This document shows, in pieces, positions 46,329 to 59,900 of a stretch of 64,000 nucleotides of DNA. The notes under the pieces were generated by a model that ran no database searches, was not told where the DNA came from, and saw only the letters and a list, made by a program, of their open reading frames with translations. Source of the DNA: Gymnogyps californianus (lineage: Eukaryota; Chordata; Aves; Accipitriformes; Cathartidae); NCBI RefSeq assembly GCF_018139145.2, contig NC_059471.1, positions 214,353,494 to 214,417,493 of the forward strand, given 5' to 3'. Position 1 is the stretch's first letter, and each line of letters opens with the position of its first letter. Both the position numbers and the translations under genes were made by a program.

Positions 46329-49300
46329 GTGAGCTCTCCTTCACCCCCATGGGTTGTCTTCACTGGTACAGCCCTCCAGCTGATCACTGGTAGGGGTGTG
46401 GACAGCCATGTTGCCAGGGGAGCATTGGGAATGGTTGTACAGCTCGAAGGCCTTTTTTGGGTCTTATGGATTAGACTGTGTCCCATGGTTGATGGGTTGG
46501 GAAATTTGAGCTTTTCTTCTTCTGAATCTCTTCTACAGTATGTAGCAGCTATTCAAAATTTAAACAAAAAGCAATGGAAAACTTTTCCCAGGACATCATA
46601 TTGTGTTCTTTCTGTTTCCCCACCCTTTTTTATTTTGTGGGAGTTTTGTGGTTAAAGAGAGGAAATGAACATTCAGAAATTACAGCATTTCTCCCGTGTT
46701 TTGACCCTTCACCCTCACTTCCTCCAGAATTTTTTTGAGTGCTTCAGGTGAGAGGGCTTCGTAAACATTAGACCAGCCAGCAGAGAGCTGGTCCCATGTT
46801 GTCCTTGTGCTCATGGGTATGACTGGATGCTCTGTAATGCTCTGGGATGGGCATCTAAAGGCGAGGATTCACTGCGCTAAATTTGGGCATCATCATGGTA
46901 GATACAGAAAAGTAAGTGCTAGCTTCTGGTGATTTCTTCTGGAATTAGGTGCTTTAACTTCCCATATCTAGCCTTAACAGGAGGAGACTGTGTCTTATGG
47001 TGAAGTTGCACATTATGGCTAGACCCAGTCTATTTTCTTTCTGATGCCAAAATGGCAGACCCTTTCTACCATCTCTTCTCTTGTACCACTTCTGCTGCCC
47101 ATCACACCGTGGGCTGAGTCAATCAACTCACTAACCCAGCAGAAAGGTAATCCAGGAAAAAAAAAGTCAATAATTTTCTGCCAGCTTTGTGAGTTGAACT
47201 GGCTGGAGGGAGAGGGAGGGCCAGAGCACATGCTGGTGGGAACAGGACCTCTCCCAGTGGCACTGAATTGTTCATTTGGCTCAGCTGTAACTTCTAACTT
47301 CATCCTTGCTCTGTGTTTGCATGGGAGAGCTCAACTGATGAACTTGTGGAGAACACCACTGAGCTATCAGTCAATTAATCTGTACAGAAGGGTTTGTTTT
47401 TGCATTGTGGTACTTGTGTTGGTGCTCATATGCTTGAACGCTTTTCCAGAACTCGCTTGGATTTCTGTAAGAGCTATTCTTGACAAAAGGATCCTACGAT
47501 GTAAATGGCAGATGAAAGTCTGTGCTTGCTGGTGGGCCTCCTAAAGGGCTGCCTAAAATTGACTTCCATAGAAGTAGGTGCCCTCCCCAGTGGTGAATCA
47601 CTGATTCAACACTCCTCAAATGCAACGGTAGCAGTGTTGGGGTGACTGCTTTAAAACTCTGCATGCTTTGCCTTCAGTATCTGTTGCATCTTTTCTCTCC
47701 AGTGGTGCTGTTTGTGCTTTATTGGTCAGTGCTTTGCTGAAGTCCTTTGCAAAGCTGTGTCTTTTGGTCAGCTTTTCACTGTTTCTCCCTCAGCACCTCA
47801 GAAATTTGGCCGCCCAGCCTTTAGTTGCTTCTCGTAGTGACTCAGTGATTTTCCTGTTTCCCTGGACACCACCCATTGGAAAGCTGTGACCAGTCTTTGC
47901 ATCTTTTCCATGTTCACTAATGAGTTGGAGGGGGAAGACTCATAGCAATGTGAGACCGTGCCAGTTAAACTATGAGCTGTGGTCCTTGAGGTGACTTTAA
48001 GCTCTTTAGGGTGAGGATGGGCTGCCTTGCACAGTCCCGTGTGCAATGCACCAGCTTCTGCAACTTTTACCATGAAAATAATGAACAAGGGTGGGACATT
48101 TGGCCTGCAGGTTGCCAGTGACCACCTGGGCAGCTCTTAGCGAGCAGCTGCATTATGCTTTTGCAATTGAGATGGAAATGCACGGGGCTTTCAAGAGGTC
48201 AGCAGCGGTAGGGAAAAATGAGAGGGATGTCCTATAAAAAAATGCAAACTGGCTGTGTTGCACTGAAAACGTGCTTGAAATGTGGGGTAGTCCAATTGGT
48301 CTTGCCATGATGCTTGTAGATTCAACTGGGCTCTTAAGCTCTGCATGTTAGGTGGGACACAGAGAGGTGGAAATCTTCCTGTGCTGTAGGGTTGTTAGCC
48401 CAGCCAAAGTTTTGGTTTTTTTCCATGGTATATGCAGTGGTTCTGCTTGTTTCACATGGCTTCAAGGGGAAATTGGACATGCTTCTGGAAGAAAGATGCA
48501 GCGTACTAACTGCTTAGGAACCAGGTTTGTCTCAAGGAAACCCCTGAACCAGAAATAGTTGGATGATAGGAACTTACCTGGTGGGGGATCATAGATGGTT
48601 GCCCTCATCTAATGGATGTCTCTAGGCATCCAGGAGGAGGCAAAGCATAAAGGAAAAGTACACTGTCTGTGTGAAGGGGAGATTGTGTAGGTATGGAGAG
48701 GTTGTGGTAAGAAACCTCGATTCAGCCCACCTAAAGAAAGCAGGACACTCTTATGTTACCTTAGGGAAGAACATAAATATTACCCTGGATTCTCCCATAG
48801 ACATGAAAGAGAAAGAGCCTCCCTTCTATAGTGTGACTCATAGAGATGACTACTGAGGGTCATCTAGAGTTAAACATCTGAATCTGGAGCTGAGGTGTCT
48901 TAAAACACCTTACAAAACCTAGTCATCTGATGCTGCCTGCATCACCAGTGAAGAGAAAGATACAGCTCCAGAAAGCAAGTCATTCCATTTTAACACAGGT
49001 GCCGGGTTGCCTTTGGGTTGAGTTGCCATCTGGAGCTGCCTGTTTCTCCCCACTGAGGATGAAGAATGCTAACCCTGGCTGGAGCAGAGGGAAACATCTC
49101 AATCCTTGTTGTTCACATGATGCAGAGCCCCCCTCTCGAGGTGGGATTCATGTCCTCTAATTCAGACATTTCCAGAGTGGACACCTGCAGCCTGATCTAG
49201 TCACCATTGGATCCATTTATATCCATGGGAGAGAGGTAGGAGCCTCTAGGATGAGATTCAGTTGGCCAACCGTAGACGCTGGTTTTGGAATGAGAAGAGC

Positions 49301-52300
49301 TGGCCTGCGATGCCTAAATTTCTTTGGGGATACGGATCTTGGTGACTCTCCCAAGGCCATGCCAGAGGTTTATGGTTGATCAGGTTCCCCCCACTCCCCG
49401 CCTCACTTGGTGTGTTAACTGCTAAAGCATTTCAGTTCTCGATTCACTCTAAAAGTCATGAATGTATCTATGTGCTATAATAAGATGGCTAAACAATTTG
49501 CCACAAATATGTTCTCCTTCAGTGAAGCCTGGGAAAAATCTGTGTTTCTGGAGCCACAGGTTTTGGGTCTTTTATCCCCTTTATTTCCATAGCCAAACAT
49601 CCCGGGAGGCTGTTAACAGCTGGAACAGTTGCATTTTTATAGTGCCAATGCACGAGCACTTTAAAGCTGTTGAGAGGCTCACAGATAATGACTTGTTGAT
49701 TTTATTTGCCATCCTGGGCTTGTTTATACATCACCGTATCGTAGGCTAGCCAGCCTTGACTCTTTCAGGAAGAAAGAGCACTGGGCCTAAGTACCAATAA
49801 TTGGAAAGGGAGCTGATACAGGCCTAATGCCAAGTTTATCCTCTCACAGGGCACTCTGTGAAATGTTGGCACCTGGGGTTTTGCAGCTCTCCAGCAGAGC
49901 CAGGACTTTGTTCTTGGAGCACATGACTTGAGGAGCGATGAACAGATCGGCTTTGTGATAACCGCTTCTCAAGCGGGCACAATCTTTGTTGTCGTATATT
50001 AAGAGACTTTGCATTTCTCTGTCTGCCTTTTAATTGGGGGATCTCCAGGCAATTGAGAGAGGTTGGGAAGAGGTGTCCTCTGCTCCTCAGCAGTAGAGCT
50101 TTTCTGATGGATGAGGAAATTTGTGCACAGTACTGGTACGTGCATGGATGGGGTTGGGTCCCTTGGGCTTGTCTCATCCCTGGGCCACGCTGTCTCTGCT
50201 CTGGATGCCCCCCTGCAAGATTTCTAGAAGGAAACAAAGTCCATTAAAAAAACATTTCGGAAACTTACAGTCCCTTCAAAATCCTTTGTGATAAAACGAA
50301 GCAAAATAAAACACTGATGCTGTGATAAATGAGTACTCTGACATTATTTTTACAGACCTTGTAAAAGTAATTTCCTGATAAAGTCTGCAGATAAAACACG
50401 GTAGAGGAGTCAGACTTGTGATGTGTCAGACAGAAATGAACTGACAGGGAGGGAAGGCTGCAGCTCTCCTGCTGCCTCCCCCCCAGGGTCTTGAAGCCTC
50501 TCTATTTGGGTTTAGAAAGGAGAGATCTGGGTGATTTTTTTTTTTTTTTTAAACAGGTGCTGTGAGTTTTGCTGGACTGCATGTGAATGAACCTGGCAGT
50601 GGGGCTGTGGGAACAGTGAGGCCAGTGAGTCTCTCTGTGTTGGCACGTGGCAGAGTAGGTCACGGGTAATAAGATTATGAAGTACAGGAGGACTTGTTGC
50701 ATCCATAACTAGCATCTGTAATGCTAACGTAATTAACGTGCTGTTGCCAAATGCTGGAGAAGATTTTGCCACCCTGGAGACATTGCTCCCTCCAAGGGCT
50801 GGAGGTTATACACTGAACTGCCTAAAAATCTCTGCTTCCACTGCTCTGTGGAATGACTCCTTCCCATAAGACTACTGAGGAAGGCTGGAGAAGAGGAGAT
50901 ACTTGCCTGGACTCACCCAGCAGGTTAGAGCAAAAAGCAGGAATAAAACCAGAATATACAGAGAGCATCATGGGCTGAGGGAAATGCCTCATGCTCTGAA
51001 ATGGAAGTATCTGAGCAGAAGAGAAGAGAGCCCAGGGCTGACCTGGAAATGTCCTGTCCATGTCAGATGTCCTTGGGGTTGTTGAGCAGCCCATCCAACA
51101 CCACAAGTGCAGAGGGATGCAGAAGCAGGGAGCAACCAGGCAAAGGGGATGCACTTTAGGCTTTTCATGTCAGATGCTTCTGACTTTTAGTGGGATGAGG
51201 ATTGATTGTGCTCAGGGTAAAAAGTTGCTTAAGCATTGGAGTAATTTTAAGCCTGGGATGGATAACCATATCTGCCGACCTACTCACGGACTAACATACT
51301 TTATTTTAGAGGCTCAGCCTTTGAAATCTCTGGACCTGGCTCTTCTCTAAAACATTAACTCCACAGGGTTGCAGACATTAAGGCTGAAAAATTTCCCTGA
51401 TCATCTAATTTGCCTGCCTGCACGATCTAGATGAGGGAAACAGTGATTTTTGCACCAAGCTCCTACCTTGTGGTTAAGCTGTGGCTCATCTTTCAGTCAA
51501 GAATGAACAAACCCCTCATTTTGGGTCAAATATCTCCAGTAGAGACAGCTTCTATGCCTGGAGGTTTTTGCAGTGATTGCAAGAAACGAAACAAAGCCCA
51601 TCCCTTATTCTTCATTGAATTTGTCTATTTTCAGGTTGTAATCACAGGGTTGGGTTATTTCTTGTCTTGCTGAGTTGAAAAGTCATCTGGTAGCCTCTTT
51701 AACTGTTGATTTACATCTTCATATTTAAGCAGGCTAGTTGAGTTTAAGGCAAGGAATCAGACCTTAGACTTGATGCAGCAGTGTGCAAAGCGTTTAACAG
51801 CGTTGACAGCTCAGCGCTCCTCTTTGAACCCCCAGACAGATCTTTACCCTCCACCAGCTCTGTCTCAAAACCCTCTTCTGATCCACTTTTTTCACCTCGC
51901 CTATGTATGTCTGGCTCCATAGGCAGCAAATAAAACCTATGTCTTCCCCTTTTAATAATGAGACATTCCCATTGCACAACATAATTTTCTGGTCCTGAAA
52001 ACTGGAGACCTGTAGCAATAATTGCAATAAATTAACCCTGCCGTTTTCTTCATAAAACTGTCTGGGGAGGTTTCTTAATTCAGTTTGTCATGAGTCACTT
52101 TAATTACATCATGACCACGCTGATGAATGTTCGGGCAGGTAAGGGTCTCGCAGAGTTTGCCTGATAAATGCTTATTGCAAAGAGCTCATTGCTAGACTGT
52201 AAATATTTTTGCTCTGGGGATGAAACTGGGTTTGCAGGATTGCTTGGGAACAAAATGAAAACAATCAGATTTGGCTGATTTTCTGTAAGTGAAAGAAGAT

Positions 52301-53165
52301 TTATTTTTAATTATTGCTGTGTGTGTTTCAGCAATGGTTTGAGGCCTCAGCTCTGCTCTACTCAGCGCAGTTATAAAAAAAAATAAGTAAAAGAAAGAGT
52401 AATAATGTCAAGTCTTTCACCGTGGGGAAGGATCGTGTGGGGCAGTGGTGTGATGGGGGAGGCATGATGCAGAGCCCCGAATCTGAAATGGGGCGAGGAC
52501 GAGTGCAGGGAGCAAGAAGGCAATAGTGGTCTGGTGAGGGGTGCGGGGGGATTTGGGGGAAAGCGGCTGTAGTCTTAGGGGAAGAGAGAGGCATGGGGGC
52601 CTCAGCTGAAATTTCTGGGTGGAGGGATGCTGAGGAAGGAGAGAAAGGGTGGCAGGACTGAAAATGGGGCTCCCCAGCCCCAAGGGTTGGGGTGTTTGCT
52701 CTACACACTGCTCAGCCAACAGAAGCAACTTCTAATATCACTACGACACTGCTGTAATTAACAGTGCTGGGTGACCCACTTTTGGGGCACGAGCAAGGCC
52801 ATTGCACCCTTGTGATAGTGGACAGGCAGCCGCCTCCCTTGCAGCAAGAGAGTCATCCAATACAAAATAAAAGAGTACAAGTGCCTGTTGCAGCATGACG
52901 GGTTTGTTCCCCCACTGCCATGAAAGCAGAGTCGTTTCTGGTCTCAAAGTGTTGGCTGCTAAAGTCCCAAAGTCTGCTGAAAGCGTAGTAAGAGCTGGTC
53001 AAAACAGATAAGCACAAATCTTTAAAACAAGCTTTCTGTTTTCCCTTGTGTTGATGTTTATACTGGTTGCTATTCTCACCCTGAACTCTTTGACACAACT
53101 TTTGCCTTCTTTGGCTTTGTTTTAGGCTGCTTTTCTTTCTTCTTTTTTTTTTTGCTTTTGAACAG
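46329..53165 (+). other. SFMBT2: SFMBT2 intron 2 (6.8 kb)
   Basis: GTGAGC donor to a T-rich acceptor ending TTTTGAACAG at 53165. A T16 run lies at 50535-50550. No coding exon, RNA gene or confidently named repeat seen inside. An upstream alternative acceptor, GTTTTAG near 53124, would shift the frame and is not favoured. Confidence 0.85.
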
Positions 53166-53260
53166 ATGAGGGCTCCAGCATTGAGGACGCAGACTTCAAC
53201 TGGGACGAGTTCCTGGAGGAAACAGGAGCCAGTGCTGCTCCCCACACCTCCTTCAAACAC
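53166..53260 (+). CDS. SFMBT2: SFMBT2 coding exon, acidic linker before MBT repeat 1
   Basis: 95 bases; with the single base carried from the previous exon it gives 32 codons, [20 protein letters not shown] followed by [12 protein letters not shown]. It ends in phase 0 before GTACGT (53261). The (F)NW.E(Y/F)LEETGA.AAPH.SFKH signature precedes the first MBT repeat and matches my recollection of human SFMBT2 almost residue for residue in its second half; SFMBT1 has a related but different version (ETGSTAVPYGSFKH). The first MBT repeat starts at its end. The acceptor follows a long T-rich tract. Confidence 0.95.
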
Positions 53261-56200
53261 GTACGTGCTTCGTCTGGGCCTCGCGGGCATTGCACGCGTT
53301 CCCTCTTCTGGTTTTCAGGGGGTCCCTGGAGAACTGAAGTGGGGTCTGACCATTTTGGGGAGAAATTGTCCCTCTGTGCGTGCAGCAACCTGTGTAGGAA
53401 TGGCCCCCCATCTGGTGTTAGGTGAACTCTGTGTTTGCATCATCTGCAGTCACACCTCAGAGCACTGCCTATGCCACTGCCTCATCCTCTGCCTTGGGTT
53501 CAAATTTTCCATTTTTGAGGGCTTCTATTGCTCTCCTTTTGCTTATAATGCACTCATTTTTTTTCTCTTCATCTATTTTTTCTTCTCTATTCATTGCTGT
53601 CCATCCCAACCTGTAGCGATTCATCTCACAAGAGTACATTATTTCTCCAAAGTTGTCCTCTTAATGCATGATCTACTGACTAGCAGGGTCACTCAGCACT
53701 AGAGCTCAGCATGGCCCATAGGAAACCATCTCTCAGCCTCCTGCCTGGAGATGCTGTCTCAGGAGCATGAGAACCAAGTACTTGGGTAGGTGATACTCTT
53801 CCTGGGTGAATGTGGCTCATGTAGACAGCCATGGTAGTGACAGCATGGTCTATGGCTCTGGTCCATGTTAGTGCAAGTAGCATTCAAAGTGTCTGAAGTC
53901 TTGACTGATGAAGATCAGAGCATGCTTTGAAGAAAGGACGCTGTCTCCAAGGAGAGCCCGTCACAGTCAAGGGTATTGTTGTTTGGGACCAGCTTCTCCA
54001 TCTGTCACCAGTTGTTTAACCTCTTCTCTTCAGCTCCATGTGTGTGATGTCACATGAGGACATGGGACAGAAATGAAGCTGATGTATGAGTTCTTCATCA
54101 CAGTCAAGGGCGTGCACGTGTGGCCACATTGGTAGATTTTTCCAGGACATCTTTTGTCATTCAACCACAAGACTGTGCAGTCTGAGATGTTGGGGCCTAG
54201 TGGGAAGGTGTTGTGATGCCTTCATCTGTGTCAAGCCACGACAAATCATGGTGGTTCTCTGTCCTCAGCTGCAAGTCCCATGAGGATAGTGCTGCTCATC
54301 CTCCTACCTGACCCATTAGATGTAGGTAGCAGCCTGTTCTGCTACAGCTGCTCATCAGTTGCGCTGGCTCTTCTCCCAGCTTCACTTGGCTGGTCTGCAT
54401 GCTCTGGAGGATGTGGACATCTTCAGCAGGAAGAGAGGGGTTTTAGCTGTGATGCTCTGGGTTGTCTTACACTGAGTCTGTTTGCTGGCAGAGATGTCCT
54501 TTGGGAACAGTGTGGTTGTGCCACAATGAGAAAGCTTCCTGAAGCACCTGTTGCTACTTTAAGAGAAGTCTGTTTGGATGACTGCTGTCATGCCATTAAG
54601 CCACCTTTGTCTCCAGGTGGTTTCTTGGCTTGTTTTGAAGAGGTAAGGAGCTGCAGTGATGAAGAACCTCTCTTCCATCTACATCTGAAAAATAATACAA
54701 TCTTCCATTCCCTATTTTGCTTCCATTTTAACAACAGTGGAGTGTTGCAGGATGAAGGACCGTAATTCTCTACACTGGAGAATTACAGGGCAATGCTTAT
54801 TGTAGAGTTTATCCTTGATCTGGTAGCTGTCTGGAGAGAGCATCTTGTCCCAGGTTTCTGCTCCAGGCCCGAACCCAAATACCAGATCCAGGTGAAAGTT
54901 TTGTGCTTCATGAAGCCCTTAAGGATGTCTTTAGGTGCATGGAGATGCCCACCTCATCCTGCTGATCCTGCTGATTGTGGTGTCTCACAGTACCTCAATC
55001 CTGCGACTGTCAATGTGAGACAAGTTAGTGCTGGGAACAGTCCTTAGTGACTACGCTTCACAATCTGAAACTTGATCCTCAAAAAACCCTGGCTTGGCCA
55101 GGAACCTGAAAACCATCAGAGAAGATTATATTATCTGTCTGTTTGATTCCACTCTTCATGTGATTTCCAGTCACAAGTCCCTTGCCTCCAGAATACCATT
55201 TTGGTCTTTACTTATGGTGAGCACAAGGAGGAAAACTACAAAGGAACATGTATCTTGGATTATTTATGAGGACCCTTAGCATCACAAGAGCTAAGATCCT
55301 ATTTCACGACTAAGTAAAGTAGTAAATGTCACAGACCTTCTTCAGTCTTAGACGATCTCCAAAGGTCCCTTCCAACCTCAACTATTCTGACTCCAGGCAT
55401 TGATGCTGATGGAAGTGCCCACACAAGTAAAGGCACATGGAGTGTTGTTACCTGCAAATAATAAATGGCTTTGGCTGGGCAGCACTCCTGTCGTAAACTG
55501 GAGTGGGATGAGGGAGGGAGTACTGCTGACATGCCAGAGGAGTGTTTTCTCTGCAACTTGGCACCCCCAAGTGTGTGAAGTCCTCAAGTGGCCAAGCAGA
55601 CCATATTATATTTATCTTTGTGAGTAAAAGGCTTTTTAACCTGTCATTTAAGTGAGAAGTTAATCAGAGAGATTCTGATTCAGTAGGAGATAAGGTGCTA
55701 AGAAACCTGTAAGAACCTGTCGTTAAGCATCTCATAGAGAGTAACAGGCTACGTTTTGGATGGTCTTCTGCAGGCAAGTCTGGCACCTGAACCAGTGGAC
55801 CGGCATCCACCTCTTCTTTATCAACAGCAGCTAGAGACATCCCACTGCCCCTTGGAAGATACCATACAATGTGCCTACAGCAGGCCCTAGTGTTTCACAG
55901 CAGTCCTTGCAGTGTCCTAGAAGAGATGCACTGGCATCTCCAGTGTCCTAAGGCAATTTACATGTGACCTGTCACTGGTGAGATAAATGGAAGTGACATC
56001 TCCATCAGATGGCAAGACAGTGACTCAAACCATTTGCTTCTTTCAGTGATGGATTATCATGCCTTATTTACCGGGGTGTTGGGAGAGTGGATCGGTTGAG
56101 GCTTGAGCTGCTCGGTATGGATTTAGTGGAGATGCTGTCCTTGGTCTGCCTGGTACAGCATTCAGCCTTTGATGCTTGTCAAGCCTCTCAAGAGGTGCTT

Positions 56201-56660
56201 CAGTGTTGTTGTATGACTAATTATTGTAGTTGGGCTTAACTCCTAGAGGTGCTTAGTACCTGCCTTTCTACCTTGCATGTGTCCTGTGGTTTGCCAGATG
56301 GAGCTGTGCAGTGGGAAATGCAACTTCACTTGAGTTGTCCTACCTTTTCCCAGGCGTTAATGAGATTTCTGATGCTAAGATGGGTACCAGTCCTCTCTCA
56401 GGTGTAGTGCAGCTGAGGTTACTGCTGCTGGAGGGCCTCTTTAGAGCATGCAGGACCTTGCGTGATGGGGTATGTGCTAGTGAAGTAGGAACGGTCCTGC
56501 CCAGACAGATTGTGAAGGACGTGGTTGGATTAAGGAGCACAATCAACTCATGTCCTATCCCAGAGCTGCTCTTTAAGGGCAGCATGATCTTGCTTAGCTG
56601 GGGAGGGGGGTCTCCCTGCAAAGAAGAAAAGGTAACACCATGCCTTTCTCATTTTGTAAG
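53261..56660 (+). other. SFMBT2: SFMBT2 intron 3 (3.4 kb)
   Basis: GTACGT donor; the acceptor is TTTTGTAAG at 56660, AAG rather than CAG, with a modest pyrimidine tract (TGCCTTTCTCATTTTG). Contains a CR1 3' fragment at about 55325-55392. Open frames up to 161 codons (54280-54765) show no recognised domain. Confidence 0.88.
55325..55392 (+). mobile_element. Short CR1 LINE 3' end fragment
   Basis: GACGATCTCCAAAGGTCCC and TTCCAACCTCAACTATTCTG are the standard CR1 3' terminal blocks in plus orientation. Only about 70 bases remain. Confidence 0.85.
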
Positions 56661-56901
56661 GTTGAAATCAGCCTTCAAAGCAGTTTCCAACCAGGGATGA
56701 AATTAGAAGTGGCCAACAAGAGCAATCCAGACACATATTGGGTGGCTACGATCATTACAACATGTGGACAGCTCTTACTGCTTCGTTACTGTGGCTATGG
56801 AGATGACCGCAGGGCGGATTTCTGGTGTGACGTGATGACAGCAGATCTTCACCCGGTTGGCTGGTGTACACAGAATAACAAGGTCCTGATGCCTCCAGAT
56901 G
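56661..56901 (+). CDS. SFMBT2: SFMBT2 coding exon, MBT repeat 1
   Basis: 241 bases: 80 codons in phase 0 plus one base before GTGAGT (56902). It begins [20 protein letters not shown] and contains the MBT core features: [36 protein letters not shown] and LHPVGWC. This is most of MBT repeat 1; the next exon should begin with the Ala-Ile-Lys-Glu segment following MPPD. Near-identity to my recollection of human SFMBT2 ([16 protein letters not shown]) separates it from SFMBT1, which has ITTCEQLLLLRYDGYG. Known: in fly Sfmbt methyl-lysine binding is attributed to the fourth repeat, so repeat 1 is probably structural or an interaction surface. The exon is highly conserved while the N-terminal exon is not. 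Together the three exons give about 148 residues of a protein of nearly 900. Confidence 0.97.
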
Positions 56902-59900
56902 GTGAGTTCTGTGTGTTTTGTTAGGGTCATGCTCTAGTATTGGGCTGGTGGCTAATCTCCAGACTTCCAATCGATCTGGAATGGGTACTGCAGATCCTTA
57001 ACTGGTGTTGGGTGATGCAGTCAGGGTCAGGTCCCCACGGGTCAATGGGTGATTCAGTTTGCCAGTCAGCCTCTAGCAAAGGCGTGTTTGCCCTAGTTGG
57101 TAACAACAGAAGGCGCTTCTATAGGAAGCTGTCTTAACAAGGAAACTTACTGCTAAATCGTAAAGCTGTGATTTTCAGTTAAGGGAGAAAATTGCCCTGT
57201 TCTTGTAGGAAGGAAGGATGAAATTCAGAGTGAGAACAAACTAAAATAAGCAAGATCAGTTTGGGTGTAACCAAAATCAAAAGTTGGCTGTGCACTCAAG
57301 TGTTTTGCCCTGAAAGTTTAAAACCTTCCATTGCCAGATTCTTGCAGCTTTTAATTCCAATGGTAGATACACGATTAAAGATAGCAAAATTTGGTCATCA
57401 TAGGTTAGGGCATGTCCTGATTATCAGCTCTTAGGTGCACAAAAGCTGAATGCAAGAGCTGGAGATTACTGAATGGCCATGTGGAACAGTTTGTTAATAA
57501 TACAATTTGGTCCCCGGTGTTTAAGAAAAATGGGTTTTTTTGACTACGTACATCAACAGAACAGCTGTGTATCCTTACCACTACGTAGCTCCAAGCAGAG
57601 GCATACCTGTCACTGTTACTCAGGCCTATTCCCACCATATATCCCATTTATTCTGGATCAAGGGAAGAAGAGATGAATTTAGCCTCCAGCTTGTGCATGC
57701 GTGTAAGAAAAGTCTCATTTAAGGATTCTGCTGCTGAAGTTATTCTTTTACTTTCTGTTACATGTGACCATTGAAAAAAGTATATGTGCCAGTGGTGTGC
57801 CATGTGTGATTTCTCCTGGTGTAGGAGTTGCCTGACTTCCCACTGAAGTGAGCTGTAGACACGGTCTTTGAATCAGAGCTGACATTCTTGCCTTGCGTCT
57901 GCCGAACTCTGAGCTAAACTTACCTTTTTGTTCTGGTCTGTGTATTTTGAATAAACAGAGGATTGATTGCTTAAAAAAAAAGAAGTCTTGAAGACAAATA
58001 TGGCTGAGAAATCTGTTGGCTTAGCACTAGTAAATCAAGCTGATGTGAGAGGGGTTAGGTATTTTATTTTATTGGTCTCTTAAACTACCTTTTATTATGT
58101 GGATTATAATCAATGTTACCAGAAAGGCGTACAGTGCTGTAAACTAAATCTCAAAATGCGAGGGTCAAGGGGTAAGAGATCTTATTGACTGTTGTAATAG
58201 AAAATAACGATTGTCTTATAACCGGAGGCAACTGCTTTTCATAGAAATGTTGGAATCTGCTCTTTGGGTTGTGGCTACTTCATGTGAATTGTCTTGCTTG
58301 AATGACTGCAAATGTGCAGTGCGTCATACCTCCTTTCTCCTCTGGCTGGGTGATGTAACTGTATACCAGGGTCTTAAATTTGGGCAACTGCCCTGTTTTG
58401 GTTTTTTTTCCCCCCACTCTCGTTCTCAGTGAATAAACTCTATTGAATATGTCTTAGTATAGTTTTCAGAAAGAATAAATTAAATGCATAGGTTGTAATT
58501 TCAAAAGAGATTTAAGCATTTAAGAGCTTGAGTCATGTTTTGGAATGAGGCATCTAAAATGCCCAGGAGGATTTGAGCCTTCAGGACTTCCCTCACTTGG
58601 AAAAGAGAGAGGTCCTAAATGTGCTCGTAAATAGCAGAGCTCCTCTGGGTGTTTGCCTGCAGGGTTCAGCCTGTGGTCAAAGGTGGGTTTTCAAAAGATA
58701 GTAGCTCCCATTGGGACACCACAGGGTAGAAACTGAATTTTCAAGAGTGCCCCTTGTCTTCTGTAGGGAGAACTGAGCTCTGACCAGCTTTTAAAAGTAG
58801 CTTGTGAGTACTAGACTTACTGTACACAGATGTCTGGAGTTTGTCCTGTGCTTAACTGCTTTGCTGATCAGTGAATGTATCTTAACAAGCCAAACTTCAC
58901 TGCAGTGCTGAGAGTTTTAGCTGGTGAAGCCTGCAGGATCAGACTTTGCATTGTTATAGAGAACGTGATGTCCTCTATGAACTCTGTGGAGTTTTTTTTT
59001 TGCCTTTTTAGCATTGCACGCTATTTTGTTACCAAACCTTTGGAAGAAATGAAAGCCAGCTTCAAATTGCATGGACCCGTTTTCTAAGGGCCTGATTCTG
59101 CACATCTTGATTGCAAGGAGGATATCTCTTGGCAAGACCATGCAGACAGCATGGCCAGGGCCAGTTATCTGTCATTAGGGTTTGATTTTAATCAGGAGGT
59201 GAAGGCTTTGGTTAAAAAGCAGATCTGCTAAGAATAACTTGTTTAACAGGCAAAATACCAGCACTGGGACAATACTCTGGTTCTGCTTACGAATCAGATC
59301 GGACTGATCGGCACTCATCTTATAAATGTGATGCCAGACAAGAATGGTGCAGAGTGATAGGACGAAGAATTTCATTAGATGGGAGAGAGATGTGAAAAAA
59401 ATGGGCCGGTTCAGCTTAGCAAATCAATAGAGCTTGATTTAATGTTCAGCACAATCGGAGCTTTTAAGGGGCAGCTGCCAAATAATTATTGTTTATGATC
59501 CCAACAGAAGGAAGTAATTTAATTTACAGACTGTTACATGATTATTTATTGGGTGACGTTAGTATTGCATCATGGTGCCTGTGAGTGTAATGTCAAGTCA
59601 TGTTATGTCCTCCCATGACATTATGGTGCAATGCACTAGAATAGGACTGCTCGAGCCAAATACTTGAGTTTGCAATAAAATGTATTGGCTTATGAAAGGA
59701 TGGTGGGAGTGCGTGTGTGCCTGCGAGCTTCACCCTCCGCCCCCTCCTTCCCTGCAGGAAATCAAAGGAGTAAAATTGTAGTTACTTCAAGCTTTGCCAT
59801 TAATTATATTTTTCTCATTACAAATCGGTGTGTAATTTGAATTGCAAACTCAACTATCCTGGCAGAATAGATCTGTTTACCATTCAAAGCAAAATGAAAA

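Noticed and set aside
16381..49286. Resemblance between GGTGGGATTCATCTCAGTC (16381) and GATGAGATTCAGTTGGCC (49250)
   Set aside because: Could be two copies of one ancient repeat, but the similarity is short and weak by eye.
54280..54765. A 161-codon open frame in SFMBT2 intron 3
   Set aside because: No matching SFMBT2 sequence and no flanking splice signals in a compatible phase; treated as chance.
58490..58800. A possible old amniote repeat (TTTCAAAAGAGATTTAAGC... GGTGGGTTTTCAAAAG)
   Set aside because: Resembles a family seen in reptiles and birds but I cannot name or align it with confidence.
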